Positions 45,925 to 55,916 of a stretch of DNA of 64,000 nt are shown here, piece by piece. The notes under the pieces are model-generated. The model saw only the letters and a program-made list of their open reading frames with translations, searched no databases and was not told where the DNA came from. Numbering within the stretch: the first letter of the stretch is position 1; every line of letters begins with the position of its first letter. This DNA comes from Microbulbifer sp. HZ11 (lineage in GTDB: Bacteria > Pseudomonadota > Gammaproteobacteria > Pseudomonadales > Cellvibrionaceae), in the NCBI RefSeq assembly GCF_000708675.1, contig NZ_JELR01000002.1, forward strand, positions 868,001 to 932,000, written 5' to 3'. A program made the translations under genes and the position numbers.

Positions 45925-46890
45925 ATGTGCACAAGAACTCTCTGGCTGGACAGCGGGCAAGGCCCCATTGCCGGGCGCAATATGGACTGGGCACAGAGCC
46001 TCGGCACCAATCTCTGGATATTGCCTGCGGGCGCCGAGCGAACCGGCATTGAAAACGACAGTAATCCACTCAAGTGGACCTCCACCTACGCCAGCCTTGT
46101 AGCCACCGCCTATGACCTGGCCTCCGCCGATGGCTTGAACGAAAAAGGGCTCGCGGCGCATATTCTGTGGCTTGCGGAATCGGATTACGGTGAGCGCGAC
46201 ACATCCCAGCTCGGCTTATCGGTGTCACTCTGGGCGCAGTTTTATCTGGACCAGTTTGACAGTGTCGCTGCCTGTGTCGAGTACACCCGCAAACACCCCA
46301 TCCAGGTTCGCCCTCAGGGTGACCCGGTATCCGGGCGCTGGTCAACGGTGCACCTGGCACTCAGCGACGCAAGCGGTGACTCTGCGGTTATCGAAATCAT
46401 CAATGGTGAGACCCAGATCCATCACGATCGCAGCTTCACCGTGATGACGAATTCCCCTCCCTTTGCGCAACAGTTGGAGCACATCAAACAGTACCAAGGG
46501 TTCGGTGGTAATCTCCCGTTACCCGGAACCACTGAGGCCGCAGACCGGTTTGTGCGGGCGAGCTATTACCTCTCCAAGTTGCCGCCAGCGGACACTCCCA
46601 AACGGGCCTACGCGGCGCTGTTGAGCGTAATGCGCAATGCCGCGCAACCATTTGGTGTTCCAGACCCGGCGCGCCCGAACATTTCCATGACGATCTGGCG
46701 CACACTGATCGACTTGCAGCGCGGGGTTTATGCCTTCGAGTCCTCTTTCAGTCCAGACATTGTGTGGGTGCAATTGAACAAAATGGACTTAACTAAGAGC
46801 CGTAAACTCGACCTGAGTCAGGACGGCCTGGTGGGTGATGTTACCGACCGGTTTATCGAAACCCCCGCATTCAAGTTCTTATCCGCCTGA
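45925..46890 (+). CDS. Linear amide C-N hydrolase (choloylglycine hydrolase-like Ntn hydrolase)
   Basis: A 321-residue N-terminal-nucleophile hydrolase. Cys2 is the expected nucleophile after removal of Met1 ('MCTRTLW'), 'GRNMDWAQSLGTNLWILPAG' matches the bile-salt-hydrolase/penicillin V acylase substrate-binding region, and 'SADGLNEKGLAAHILWL' and 'FTVMTNSPPF' (Asn of the oxyanion hole) follow as in the family. It hydrolyses linear amides, possibly N-acyl signals or acylated amino acids. No signal peptide. The next gene, glutamate decarboxylase, is 42 nt downstream and probably in the same operon. Confidence 0.88.
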   Translation: MCTRTLWLDSGQGPIAGRNMDWAQSLGTNLWILPAGAERTGIENDSNPLKWTSTYASLVATAYDLASADGLNEKGLAAHILWLAESDYGERDTSQLGLSVSLWAQFYLDQFDSVAACVEYTRKHPIQVRPQGDPVSGRWSTVHLALSDASGDSAVIEIINGETQIHHDRSFTVMTNSPPFAQQLEHIKQYQGFGGNLPLPGTTEAADRFVRASYYLSKLPPADTPKRAYAALLSVMRNAAQPFGVPDPARPNISMTIWRTLIDLQRGVYAFESSFSPDIVWVQLNKMDLTKSRKLDLSQDGLVGDVTDRFIETPAFKFLSA

Positions 46891-46932
46891 CCTGTTTTTC
46901 GCACCCTGTTTTTCGCACAGAGGTATTCCGTA

Positions 46933-48342
46933 ATGGCTTTACACCGGAAGAGCAAACGCAGACATCAAACCGGTTATATCGGTGAAGATATTTTCAGTGC
47001 AAATGCGGCACATCACAGTGTACCCCGATACAAAATGCCCAAGCACAGCATGCCTGCGCGAACCGGCTACCAGCTGGTGCGGGATGAACTGTATCTGGAC
47101 GGCAACTCACGACAGAACCTGGCAACCTTCTGTACCACCTGGGCGGAGGATGAAGTACAGCGTCTGATGGCAGATTGTTTCGATAAAAACATGATCGACA
47201 AGGATGAGTACCCGCAGACTGCGGAGATCGAATCCCGCTGTGTACATATGCTCGCGGATTTATGGAATGCGCAGGACAAAGATGATTCCACTGGCTGCTC
47301 GACAACGGGCTCATCCGAAGCCGCAATGCTGGGTGGTCTCGCATTAAAGTGGCAGTGGCGCAAGCGACGGAAGCAGGAAGGGAAAAATACCGATAAGCCG
47401 AACCTGATCTGCGGCCCGGTACAGGTTTGCTGGCATAAATTCGCTCGCTATTTCGATGTGGAAATTCGCGAGGTTCCGCTGGACGGAAATGAGGTGTGCC
47501 TTAACCCGGAAAAAATCCGAGATTATGTGGATGAGAACACGATCGGCGTAGTCGCCACGCTGGGTGTCACGTTTACGTGTGTCTACGAGCCGGTGGAAGA
47601 AATCGCCCGCGTCCTTGATGCCATTGAAAAAGAAACCGGGCTGGATATTCCCATTCATGTAGACGCGGCCAGCGGCGGCTTTATCGCACCATTCGTACAG
47701 CCGGACCTGAAATGGGATTTCCGCATACAGCGGGTCAAATCCATTAATACCTCTGGGCACAAATTCGGTCTGGCACCATTGGGGGTCGGCTGGGTCATCT
47801 GGCGCGACGCTGCGGAACTCCCGGAAGAGCTGATTTTCCATGTGGACTATCTCGGCGGAGATATGCCCACATTTGCTCTGAACTTCAGCCGGCCCGGCGG
47901 CGAGATTGTTGCACAGTACTACAATTTCGTACGCCTGGGCATAGAAGGTTACAGGGAGATTCAGCAGGCCTGTATGGACACCGCGGTATGGCTCGGTGAA
48001 CAGGTGGCCGATATGGGCCCATTCGATCTTTTCTACGACGGAAGAGGTGGTTTACCGGCCATCGGCTATTCTCTCAAGCCGGGCAAATGGGGGTTTGACC
48101 TCTACGATCTTTCCGATCGCCTGCGCATGCGCGGCTGGCAAATCGCTTCCTACCCTCTGCCGTCCAACCGCAAAGATACGGTAATCCAGCGCATTATGAT
48201 CCGCCACGGGGTCAGCCGGGATATGGCCGCGCTGCTGGCGCAGGATATTCGCCGGGCCATCGAATATTTCTCTACTCATCCGGCGACGCCGTCGGAACCG
48301 CGTCCGACCAGCAGTCACTCCGGACGAAAAAACCCCGACTGA
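46933..48342 (+). CDS. gadB: Glutamate decarboxylase
   Basis: A 469-residue PLP enzyme converting glutamate to GABA and CO2, consuming a proton. '[23 protein letters not shown]' and '[20 protein letters not shown]' are the conserved substrate and PLP regions, '[13 protein letters not shown]' holds the PLP Asp, and the PLP lysine is in '[18 protein letters not shown]'. It is of the GadA/B type, used in acid stress by other bacteria, but no GABA antiporter (gadC) gene is in the window. The 3' end overlaps the converging permease gene by 28 bp. Confidence 0.93.
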   Translation: MALHRKSKRRHQTGYIGEDIFSANAAHHSVPRYKMPKHSMPARTGYQLVRDELYLDGNSRQNLATFCTTWAEDEVQRLMADCFDKNMIDKDEYPQTAEIESRCVHMLADLWNAQDKDDSTGCSTTGSSEAAMLGGLALKWQWRKRRKQEGKNTDKPNLICGPVQVCWHKFARYFDVEIREVPLDGNEVCLNPEKIRDYVDENTIGVVATLGVTFTCVYEPVEEIARVLDAIEKETGLDIPIHVDAASGGFIAPFVQPDLKWDFRIQRVKSINTSGHKFGLAPLGVGWVIWRDAAELPEELIFHVDYLGGDMPTFALNFSRPGGEIVAQYYNFVRLGIEGYREIQQACMDTAVWLGEQVADMGPFDLFYDGRGGLPAIGYSLKPGKWGFDLYDLSDRLRMRGWQIASYPLPSNRKDTVIQRIMIRHGVSRDMAALLAQDIRRAIEYFSTHPATPSEPRPTSSHSGRKNPD

Positions 48343-49493
48343 GTGGACAGACTTTGCAGGCGCTCGCGCCTGCGTGTAAGCAGAAACAGTATGCCGCCGT
48401 ACAATACGCACTGCGCGGTCAGGGTAATCAGTGGAACAACCACTGACTCAACCCCGACACCCAACTGGTTGAGTCGCACAAACCCCTGTACTCCTGCGGA
48501 GCTGGGAATTAGGTAGGACAGCGCCCGCAATGGTGCCGGGACGCTTTCCAGCGGCCAGGAAAAGCCCGAAAGGAAAACGATGGGCAGTGAGGTAAACAGC
48601 AAAAACGGAATGACATCCTCCGCACTCTGGAACAGTTCAGCCAACAGCAGTCCGAGCAGTGAAACGGACAGCAGAAACAGCGCGAGAAATGGAAGCAGCT
48701 CCACCGCCTGCCCCACCGCGGGCAAATGGTAGACCGGAAAAATTATCCAGCGAATGACCAGGAACTGTAGAAGGTAGATTCCTACCCACGGGAGATTTCG
48801 CCCCAGGGTCCATGCCATGGCCGCGCCCCGAGTGGACGGCATTGGCGTTTTCAACTGGCGCCGCGCATCGCACAGTAAGCCCAGCCCAATCAGCATGGTC
48901 TGCTGTAATATCACCATGGCCACCGCCGGCACCACAAAGCTGGCGTAGCCACCGCCAGGGTTGAACAGTTCCACAACCTTTAACTGAAATGGCGCCTGGG
49001 TAACCGCCGCCAATGCCGGTTTTCCAGAAGTTGCCGCAAATGCGACCGCGCCCAGCTCTCCCCCGGCTTCAAGTACCGCGTCCGTAGCGGCATCGGCCAG
49101 CTGGCTATAGGCGAGCAGGTAGCCCGCATTGGCCAATAGCCCTACCACCGGTGATTCTCCCCGCACCAGATCCCGCTGTAGTCCCGCGGGAATTTCGACA
49201 ATGCCCAGCACTTCCGATGCCTCCAGTGCGCGCTTGGCAGCCAGCGGGTCGGCGGACCGATCGACAATATGCAACAGCTCGGCGGCATCAATGTGTGCGA
49301 GTAACTGGCGCGACAGCGCGCTGTTATCCATATCCAGCGCATAGATCGGCATATCGCGATAAGCCTGGGGCGAATAGGGACCGGGATAAATTGCGCTGTA
49401 AAACAGTGCCGCGCCACCGAGAATCAGCAGGGTGGCCGGCGCCAACAGCAATGCGCGAATTTCGTAGCGGGCACCGGCAAACAGGGCTTTCAT
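48315..49493 (-). CDS. ABC-2 type permease, second of a pair
   Basis: A 392-residue inner-membrane permease of the ABC2_membrane_3 (YhhJ/YbhR) type: one N-terminal span, a large periplasmic domain (about 40-170) and five or six C-terminal spans with '[49 protein letters not shown]'-type sequence. The ATG at 49491-49493 overlaps the upstream permease stop (ATGA). No ATPase gene adjoins. Exports an unknown substrate with the HlyD and TolC partners. Confidence 0.88.
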   Translation of the reverse strand: MKALFAGARYEIRALLLAPATLLILGGAALFYSAIYPGPYSPQAYRDMPIYALDMDNSALSRQLLAHIDAAELLHIVDRSADPLAAKRALEASEVLGIVEIPAGLQRDLVRGESPVVGLLANAGYLLAYSQLADAATDAVLEAGGELGAVAFAATSGKPALAAVTQAPFQLKVVELFNPGGGYASFVVPAVAMVILQQTMLIGLGLLCDARRQLKTPMPSTRGAAMAWTLGRNLPWVGIYLLQFLVIRWIIFPVYHLPAVGQAVELLPFLALFLLSVSLLGLLLAELFQSAEDVIPFLLFTSLPIVFLSGFSWPLESVPAPLRALSYLIPSSAGVQGFVRLNQLGVGVESVVVPLITLTAQCVLYGGILFLLTRRRERLQSLSTQSGFFRPE

Positions 49494-50629
49494 TCTGCCT
49501 CCCGGTTGCTTCTGCGGGAACGCCACAGAAAAACGCCGAGAGAAAAGACGGTAAAAACTGCTGCAAAGCCAAACAGGTGATACACCTGAGGCAACGCATA
49601 TTGAATATTTACCCGCTCGGTAACCAACTGGGTCTGCAGGTGCAGAAACCAGGTTACCGGCAGGGCCTCCCCGAATAGACGTGCCGCCACAGGCATGGCG
49701 CCCTGCGGAAACGTAACCCCGGAAAATGCCACCGCGGGCCCCGCCAGAACACTCACACAGGAGTAGGCTACATGGGAAGGGAACGCCATGGCCAGCGCGG
49801 ACCCCAGCCCCAGGTAAGCCACCACCATTGTCGCCCACCCGATAACAAACCACAGGGGCTCCGACATGGGTGGCAAGTCCAACCAGGTAAAACACAACTG
49901 CAGCAACACAATGCCGATGAACAGCCACCACGCAAATGCGATTGCCAGTTTTCCCCAAAGTCGGTTCCAGTTGTTGGCGTAAAGCCACTTGGGATTGTCA
50001 CTGGCGATACAGCGGGCACCGTGCAGAATCACAAAGCAATGCAGACTCGCCGCAATCAGGGCGATACCGAGATATGCGGCGTAATCGAGCCCGGGGTTGA
50101 ACAGGGGGTGGGTCTGGGTGCGCAGAGCCTGAGCCTGGGATTCTGCCTCCAGCATCGGCACGCCCACTGCCATACGCTGGGTCACCGATTGCACGCCCAT
50201 CTCGGTGAGCAGCACTGTCTGCACATCGCTGCTTATGGCATCCGCGGTGGCCAGGGACTGCTCGTTGAGCAGCAGTGCAACCGTGGGCTGCTGGCCGCGC
50301 ACCATATCCCGGCTGAAACCGCTGGGAAACGCGATAATCCCGTAACTATCGCCCCGCTCCAGCTGTGCCTTGGCGGTGTCCATTGAGGTTGTGGTGTGCA
50401 CAACCCGGATCGCGGGGGCCGCGTCCAGGTCGGCCCGGATCTGGCGCGTTAGCGCAGAATTGTCCGGATCAACAACGGTTACCGGCAATCCGGTAATAGT
50501 GCGCTCACTGAAAATACTCATCAACAGGATGCACGCGATGATCGGAAGCCACAGTATTAACCAGTGTGTCGTTTTTTCGACGCGCCAGCTTTGCAGCTCG
50601 CGATGGATGGCCGCAGAAAATTCATTCAT
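49490..50629 (-). CDS. ABC-2 type permease, first of a pair
   Basis: A 379-residue membrane protein with the same plan as the next gene: N-terminal span ('THWLILWLPIIACILLMSIF'), periplasmic domain about 45-180, and spans from about 185 ('LDYAAYLGIALIAASLHCFVILHG'). It overlaps the HlyD gene by four bases upstream and the second permease by four bases downstream, showing tight coupling. Paralogous to the second permease. Confidence 0.88.
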   Translation of the reverse strand: MNEFSAAIHRELQSWRVEKTTHWLILWLPIIACILLMSIFSERTITGLPVTVVDPDNSALTRQIRADLDAAPAIRVVHTTTSMDTAKAQLERGDSYGIIAFPSGFSRDMVRGQQPTVALLLNEQSLATADAISSDVQTVLLTEMGVQSVTQRMAVGVPMLEAESQAQALRTQTHPLFNPGLDYAAYLGIALIAASLHCFVILHGARCIASDNPKWLYANNWNRLWGKLAIAFAWWLFIGIVLLQLCFTWLDLPPMSEPLWFVIGWATMVVAYLGLGSALAMAFPSHVAYSCVSVLAGPAVAFSGVTFPQGAMPVAARLFGEALPVTWFLHLQTQLVTERVNIQYALPQVYHLFGFAAVFTVFSLGVFLWRSRRSNREAE

Positions 50630-51612
50630 GGCTGCGACCGCAGTTCGCTCTCCGGAACCAGTACAGTCATACCCGAGCGCAGCCCGGCAATGCCTGACAG
50701 CGGCCGCGCGCGCACTTCGAAAGTACGCAGATCAAAGCTTCCCAAAGCGCGAGTCGAGGTCCAGGTGGCAAAGTCACCCAGCACAGAAATCTGGTACACA
50801 CGCAGTGCAATCGATTCCCCCCGCTCCCCCAAGGCGGGTATTGACGCAGTCAGTCGGTCGCCAACCTTGAGACCATTCAGCAGATCTTCACGCACGTTAA
50901 AGGCGATCCAGGGAGTGTCGGTTTTTGCCAGCGTGGCGATGGGAATTCCCGCAGCGACAATTTCTCCTTCGCGAAAGTTGATTGCAGTGATCTCACCGTC
51001 CGCCAGCGCCACAACCTGTTGCTCGGCAAGGGCGGTTTCCACCAGTTGCCGTCCGCCTTCGGCTTCCCGGGTCACTGCAGCCGCTGTTGTCTTGTCCTGT
51101 GGGCGCAACCCCGAGGCCACCAGCTGGTAATTGGCTTTCGATGCCTGATACACAGACCAGGTAGAGCTTTGCGCGGCCATCGCTTCATCGAGTCGCTGGC
51201 GCGGCACCACACCCTGATCAAACAGACGCTGCATCCGCCCTGCGGTAACCCTGGCCAGCTTCGCCTGCGCAAGGGTGGCCTCCATGGCAGCGTGAGCGGA
51301 CTCCACCTCTTCCGGGCGTGCGCCCTCATTGGCTTTCGATTGCTGTGCGGACGCGCCCTTCACCATCGCGTCGGCCTGCACCAGACGCGCCTGTGCCTCC
51401 GGATCGTGAATCTCCGCCAGCAGTTCGCCCTTGCGAACCTTCTGGCCCTCCTCAACATTCAATCGGGCCAGCCTTCCCGGATATTTGGTGGCAATGTTGA
51501 GTTCGCGCATTTCCACACGCCCCTCGAAATAACTCTCCTGCCTGCAGCCCGCGGTAAAGATGGCGATACCCAGGACGATTGCCAAGGGAAAGTAGATACC
51601 TTTATTTAACAT
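50626..51612 (-). CDS. HlyD-family membrane fusion protein
   Basis: A 328-residue periplasmic adaptor. An N-terminal signal segment ends at a likely lipobox 'IAIFTAGCRQ' (Cys17), then a biotinyl-lipoyl half ('YPGRLARLNVEEGQKVRKGELLAEIHD'), an alpha-hairpin (about 70-190), and the second lipoyl half ('DGEITAINFREGEIVAAGIPIATL'). It bridges the inner-membrane permeases and the outer-membrane channel. Starts at ATG 51610-51612; the region overlaps the end of the TolC-like gene by 11 bases. Confidence 0.9.
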   Translation of the reverse strand: MLNKGIYFPLAIVLGIAIFTAGCRQESYFEGRVEMRELNIATKYPGRLARLNVEEGQKVRKGELLAEIHDPEAQARLVQADAMVKGASAQQSKANEGARPEEVESAHAAMEATLAQAKLARVTAGRMQRLFDQGVVPRQRLDEAMAAQSSTWSVYQASKANYQLVASGLRPQDKTTAAAVTREAEGGRQLVETALAEQQVVALADGEITAINFREGEIVAAGIPIATLAKTDTPWIAFNVREDLLNGLKVGDRLTASIPALGERGESIALRVYQISVLGDFATWTSTRALGSFDLRTFEVRARPLSGIAGLRSGMTVLVPESELRSQP

Positions 51613-52987
51613 TGGGCACCGCTCCCGGTCGGGCAAGTACGTCCAGTACTGTCGTTTCATGACCGCTTGCCAGCATCAGGCTGGTCCAGGCTATTAGGCT
51701 GTCATAGTCCGCCGCAAGCCGTTGCAGGCGCGCTCCGGCCAAGGCATTTTCCGCATCGATCACATCAATGGAGCGCCCTTCACCTGCGGCAAAGGCGGCG
51801 CGCTGCATCCGCAAGCTTTCCGCTGCCAGCCGCTCCGTTTTACGGGTGACCTGCCCACGACTCTGGGCATCCAGAAATGCGGAATAGCGCGTTTCCACAT
51901 TCAATTGCACGCGCTCTTCCGCTTCCTTCGCCAGTGCCCGTGTCGCCCGCCACTCTTCCTGAGCCAGTGATACTCCCGCCCTGCGCGCACCACCGTCGAA
52001 GATCTTGAAAGTCAGATTGGCAGTTACCGTCCAGTCCGGAATCAATTCCGGCAGCTGATAGCTGTGTAATTCGAACCCACCGATGATGGTCACATCCGGC
52101 CAGTATTCCGAGCGCGCTACACTAACCACCTGTTCCGCCTGTCGTGCTGTGGCATTCAACTGCCGGATCAAGGGGTTGGCGCGCTGCGCATCCGCGAGCA
52201 ACTGCGGTAAGCCCTGTGGCGACGGCAGTTGACTGGGCGGCGCCGATGCCACACTGACCGCCCTATTCTCCAGTCCCAACAGGCTGCTTAACCCGGCACG
52301 GGTATTTTCCAGAGCGTGCCTGCGCTCCTGCTCCAGCACTTCGGCCTGGGCAAGGGCGACTTCCGCGCGCATCCGGTCTGCGGCGGCGATTTGCCCCTCA
52401 TTTTCCAGTGCGCGGGCATGTTGCAGGTGTGTACGCAGGCTTCCCACTACCGCAGACTGCACCTGCAGCGCGCGTTCACTGACAGAAACACCAAAATAAC
52501 GCGCGGTGAGATCCAACATCAGGGTATTTTCCGTGACATCCTGCCCCGCACTGGCCACCTCAATCCCGATGGCGCTGGCTTGACGCAGCGAGCTGGTACG
52601 CCCGCCGGTGAATACCGGCCAGGTTAGCGTTGCCATGGTGAAAGCAAAGTCGCGAGGTTGCAGAATCGGGTTGGGAATTTCCGGTATGGCAGGATCAATC
52701 GAGTCCAGTACCTGATTGAGAAAACCGAGATCCACTTCTACCGCGTCAGAGAAATTCCCGTAAGTGGATATAACCCCCAACTGGGGCAATGCCAATGCAC
52801 GGGCGGCACTACTTTTTGCCTGCGCACCCGCGAGTTGTGCGCGACCGGCCTCCAGCAGTGGGTTCTGCTGCAGGTGCTGTACCGCGCTCGCGAATGTTAA
52901 CGGCTCAGAATAAAAGGCTGGCTCAGCCCGCACACTGGTGCAACAGACCAACAGCGTCAGAAGCAACCACCTGTTCACTACTAGCAT
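51602..52987 (-). CDS. TolC-family outer-membrane efflux protein
   Basis: A 461-residue outer-membrane factor with a signal peptide ('MLVVNRWLLLTLLVCCTSVRA', cleavage before EP). The two repeated OEP halves are visible as 'TWPVFTGGRTSSLRQASAIGIEVASAGQ' and 'TFKIFDGGARRAGVSLAQEEWRA', both ending in helical tunnel segments. First gene of the four-gene operon TolC-HlyD-permease-permease. It supplies the outer-membrane exit duct. Confidence 0.92.
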   Translation of the reverse strand: MLVVNRWLLLTLLVCCTSVRAEPAFYSEPLTFASAVQHLQQNPLLEAGRAQLAGAQAKSSAARALALPQLGVISTYGNFSDAVEVDLGFLNQVLDSIDPAIPEIPNPILQPRDFAFTMATLTWPVFTGGRTSSLRQASAIGIEVASAGQDVTENTLMLDLTARYFGVSVSERALQVQSAVVGSLRTHLQHARALENEGQIAAADRMRAEVALAQAEVLEQERRHALENTRAGLSSLLGLENRAVSVASAPPSQLPSPQGLPQLLADAQRANPLIRQLNATARQAEQVVSVARSEYWPDVTIIGGFELHSYQLPELIPDWTVTANLTFKIFDGGARRAGVSLAQEEWRATRALAKEAEERVQLNVETRYSAFLDAQSRGQVTRKTERLAAESLRMQRAAFAAGEGRSIDVIDAENALAGARLQRLAADYDSLIAWTSLMLASGHETTVLDVLARPGAVPNVK

Positions 52988-53036
52988 CCATTCACATCAA
53001 TTTTCCCAAAAGGAATAATGTTGATTTCACATAAAT

Positions 53037-53945
53037 CTACTGACCGGCCGCTTCCACCCCGGACCGCTTCAACAGTGCAACCCGCTCAGGCAGCAGGAGA
53101 AGCCCACCGACAAGAAAACACAGGGCGCCGGTGAACGTTCCGGCATTATCCAACGACACACTCACCATGGTGCCATTTGTAAGCTGATACGAAGCGACAG
53201 CAGAAACACCAAATGCCACTGAACCTGACAGGTTCAGTGCAACAATCCACCAGGAAATCTGTCGTACTTTAATCGCAATCCATTTATGGCAAACTTCAAT
53301 CCACGCCAATCCACTCGAGAGCAAAAAACAGACTGAGCCACACATATCCGGGCGCCACACTCTTACATCGGCTTCAGCCGAACCCATACCGGTCGTCATA
53401 GCCTGGTATGTACTCACGTTAAAAAATATGGTTCCGATCAGCTGAATCACTACGGCCCACCAATCAATGCGACGCAATTCCAGTCGTAACGGCTGCCAAT
53501 TTCGCCGTGATACCTGACCAATGAATCCCCCCCCCGGAGACCACGCTGTGGCAGCAACCTCGAGATACTGAAGAAACGCAGCTGACGTGAAAAATATCGA
53601 TCCGACAAAAAATGTGAGATTCCCGGTCGCCACGCCAACCCATTTCACATAGACAGATACGGAGCCAAGCATGAATGCGGTACTGCCCACTGCAAACAGC
53701 ACACCTATCCACCAGCTGATCGCCGTTGGTGCCCACCACGTGCGCAGACTCTTCCCCTGCAAGCGGTTGTAACATTTTCGCTGTTCGCGCGAGCGCCAAA
53801 TTACTCGAACACTTCCCGGCAGTAAAAACACTTTTCGGGTCAGAAAAGGACCGAAGCGACTTTCTGAAAGGGGAAGCCACTTTTTAGATCCATTGGCAGG
53901 CCGATCAGGTCTCGCGCTTGATTCTTTGTCGGCCATGAGACCCAT
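53037..53945 (-). CDS. Multi-span membrane protein of unknown function
   Basis: A 302-residue protein with an N-terminal charged part (1-70) and about six hydrophobic segments in two similar halves. 'WWIGVLFAVGSTAFMLGSVS', 'LTFFVGSIFFTSAAFLQYLEV', 'WWAVVIQLIGTIFFNVSTY', 'SVCFLLSSGLAWIEVCH' and 'WWIVALNLSGSVAFGVSAVAS' look like a repeated W-x-x-x...G-S pattern, suggesting a duplicated three-helix unit as in YrhK-type proteins. No firm family. Start at 53945 or three codons later. Between the two efflux operons. Confidence 0.7.
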   Translation of the reverse strand: MGLMADKESSARPDRPANGSKKWLPLSESRFGPFLTRKVFLLPGSVRVIWRSREQRKCYNRLQGKSLRTWWAPTAISWWIGVLFAVGSTAFMLGSVSVYVKWVGVATGNLTFFVGSIFFTSAAFLQYLEVAATAWSPGGGFIGQVSRRNWQPLRLELRRIDWWAVVIQLIGTIFFNVSTYQAMTTGMGSAEADVRVWRPDMCGSVCFLLSSGLAWIEVCHKWIAIKVRQISWWIVALNLSGSVAFGVSAVASYQLTNGTMVSVSLDNAGTFTGALCFLVGGLLLLPERVALLKRSGVEAAGQ

Positions 53946-54010
53946 TCATCCAGTTGAACACTGCTAACCATCCTCAATATAGTACTTTTTTCCTGCTCTT
54001 TTCCGCAGCT

Positions 54011-54460
54011 TTACAAATGCATCCATACTTTTTGCAAAACAAGAAAAAGAAACGCGGTGGAACAACCAAACATCAACACTCCATTTATTGCCACCAACGG
54101 ACCCAGCATTCGCCAGGGCGGTGGCTGCACAACGTCGCCGTAGCCCAGAGCGGTGATGGATGTAGTGGTGTAATAGAGAGACTCCCCCAGGGTATCAATC
54201 AATTTTCTACGCCAGATGAAAATCGCCCAGGCCAGTGACTCGAGAACATGTGTAATAAACAGGATGATGAAACACATAGGAATCAGGATTCTGCCTGCAT
54301 TCTGCGGGCCGTGCCGTCCAGCTAGCCAGCTGTGAATATCATTCAGCAGACGTGTCGCTTCCAGTAAAACCATCGCGTGGAACAAAAACACGGCTGCCGC
54401 CAACAACATGGCGAGAAAAAATGTTCGGCGCCAATGGTGCACTTCAATTCTTATATCCAA
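54011..54460 (-). CDS. Small two-pore-helix K+-channel-like protein
   Basis: A 149-residue membrane protein with three spans and a potassium selectivity filter: 'SLYYTTTSITALGYGDVV' (T-x-x-T-x-L-G-Y-G-D), followed by a third span. This is the ion_trans_2 pattern of simple bacterial K+ channels. Start ambiguous because the upstream frame runs into the NodT gene; I prefer TTG 54458-54460 with GGGAG six nt upstream, though GTG at 54533-54535 would add 25 residues. Last gene after the YibH-type unit and probably in the same transcript. Confidence 0.68.
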   Translation of the reverse strand: MDIRIEVHHWRRTFFLAMLLAAAVFLFHAMVLLEATRLLNDIHSWLAGRHGPQNAGRILIPMCFIILFITHVLESLAWAIFIWRRKLIDTLGESLYYTTTSITALGYGDVVQPPPWRMLGPLVAINGVLMFGCSTAFLFLVLQKVWMHL

Positions 54461-54521
54461 CTGAAGCTCCCATTGGTGAAAGCGATATTCCCTAGCCACA
54501 CCTGCATAGTCTGATCCTGCG

Positions 54522-55916
54522 TTAAAAGTCTCCACCCAGAGCGAGGTGCAACTGAATCCGATTCGCCAGACGCTGGTTTTCCAGCTTGATAACTTCGGCC
54601 TGTGCCACCAGTTGCTCAGTCTGCAGAATTTCCACCCATAGCAGATCCCGCTTCCCTGCCTGATATTGATCAATCGCAATTTCCACTGCGCGATCTCTGT
54701 CCGCTAATGAAGACCGCGCAAAGCCGAGTCGCTTCTCCAGTAGCCGTTCACTTTCCAGCGCATTTTCCACTTCGCGAAAGGCGCTCAGCAGACTGCTGCC
54801 GTAATTGGCCACCGCCTGTGCCTGCTGCGCCGTAGTGATGCGTACATAGGCGCACAGGGCACCGCCCTCATAGATTGGGATGATCGAACCCAATTGTGCA
54901 GAGGCGCGATCCTGGCTCAGGTGTAACTGCTCCAGCAGATGATCCCCCAGACGCTCTGCGGTCAATGAAAGGGAAAAGCTTGGGCGCAAAGCAAGGCGTG
55001 CGGCCTCCTGCCGGCGAAAGGCGGCGAGTACAGCGTATTCGGCGGCAAGAATATCCGGCCGACGGCTGACCAGCGCGATGGGCGTATCCGCGGCCACCAC
55101 CGGTGGAACCGCGGGATAGTGGCTGGCGGCGGCAAGTTCCGCCGCCGGGTATCGCCCCAGCAAGACTTCCAGACTGCGCACTGCGCGCCCGAACGCAATA
55201 CGCGCAGACTGGAGATTGGCCTGCGCCGACTCCACCCGCGCGCGGCTGTCCGCCACATCCAGTTGAGAGGTTTTTCCGCTCTGGTAGCGAAAGTCCGCCA
55301 GGTCGTAAAGGCGCGTGTAAATTCCCACGGCGCGTTCTGCCAGAGAAAGTAACTGTTGCGCCTCACTCACCAGATACCAGTTCAATGCCACGGTGGCGGC
55401 CAGGGACTGGCGTGCGTAGGCGTAGTCCAGTGCCGCCACTTCGTAGTCGATTGCTGCCGCCGCACGCTCCGCGCGCAGTCTGCCCCACACATCCAGCTCC
55501 CAGTTCAGGCCAAGCGCAATCAGTGTGTGGGTGAACGAGTGCTTTACGTCATCGCGACCACCATAGTCATAGGTGCGCTTGCCGCCCAGCTGACCACCAA
55601 TCTGGGGCAACAGCTGCGCACCAACCACGGCTATCGTCTCCCGGGCTATGGCAACCGCCTCTGCGGCCTCTAGCAGGTCTCGGTTGTTCGCTAGAGCCTC
55701 ATTGACTAAAGCGACCAGCGTCGGGTCGTTAAACGATTGCAGCCAGCCACTGTGAACCGGCGCCGAATAGGCGGCGGCCACCCACTGCTCAGGAATGCCT
55801 GTCTGCGGTGGTAACGCCTCGTTGAGTATTTCCTCGGGTGCAGGAAGCGGCTTCAGTGCACAACCTGCGATGGTCACGACAACGGCCGCGAGAAAGATCC
55901 AGTTCCGACACATCAT
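54522..55916 (-). CDS. NodT-family outer-membrane efflux lipoprotein
   Basis: A 464-residue outer-membrane factor of the NodT/RND type with a lipoprotein signal 'AAVVVTIAGC' (lipid Cys19). OEP halves are recognisable: 'LGLNWELDVWGRLRAERAAAAIDYEV' and 'LGSIIPIYEGGALCAYVRITTAQQAQ'. Start ATG at 55914-55916 overlaps the stop of the YibH gene (ATGATG / TGA). Third gene of the DUF3302-YibH-NodT operon. Confidence 0.9.
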   Translation of the reverse strand: MMCRNWIFLAAVVVTIAGCALKPLPAPEEILNEALPPQTGIPEQWVAAAYSAPVHSGWLQSFNDPTLVALVNEALANNRDLLEAAEAVAIARETIAVVGAQLLPQIGGQLGGKRTYDYGGRDDVKHSFTHTLIALGLNWELDVWGRLRAERAAAAIDYEVAALDYAYARQSLAATVALNWYLVSEAQQLLSLAERAVGIYTRLYDLADFRYQSGKTSQLDVADSRARVESAQANLQSARIAFGRAVRSLEVLLGRYPAAELAAASHYPAVPPVVAADTPIALVSRRPDILAAEYAVLAAFRRQEAARLALRPSFSLSLTAERLGDHLLEQLHLSQDRASAQLGSIIPIYEGGALCAYVRITTAQQAQAVANYGSSLLSAFREVENALESERLLEKRLGFARSSLADRDRAVEIAIDQYQAGKRDLLWVEILQTEQLVAQAEVIKLENQRLANRIQLHLALGGDF

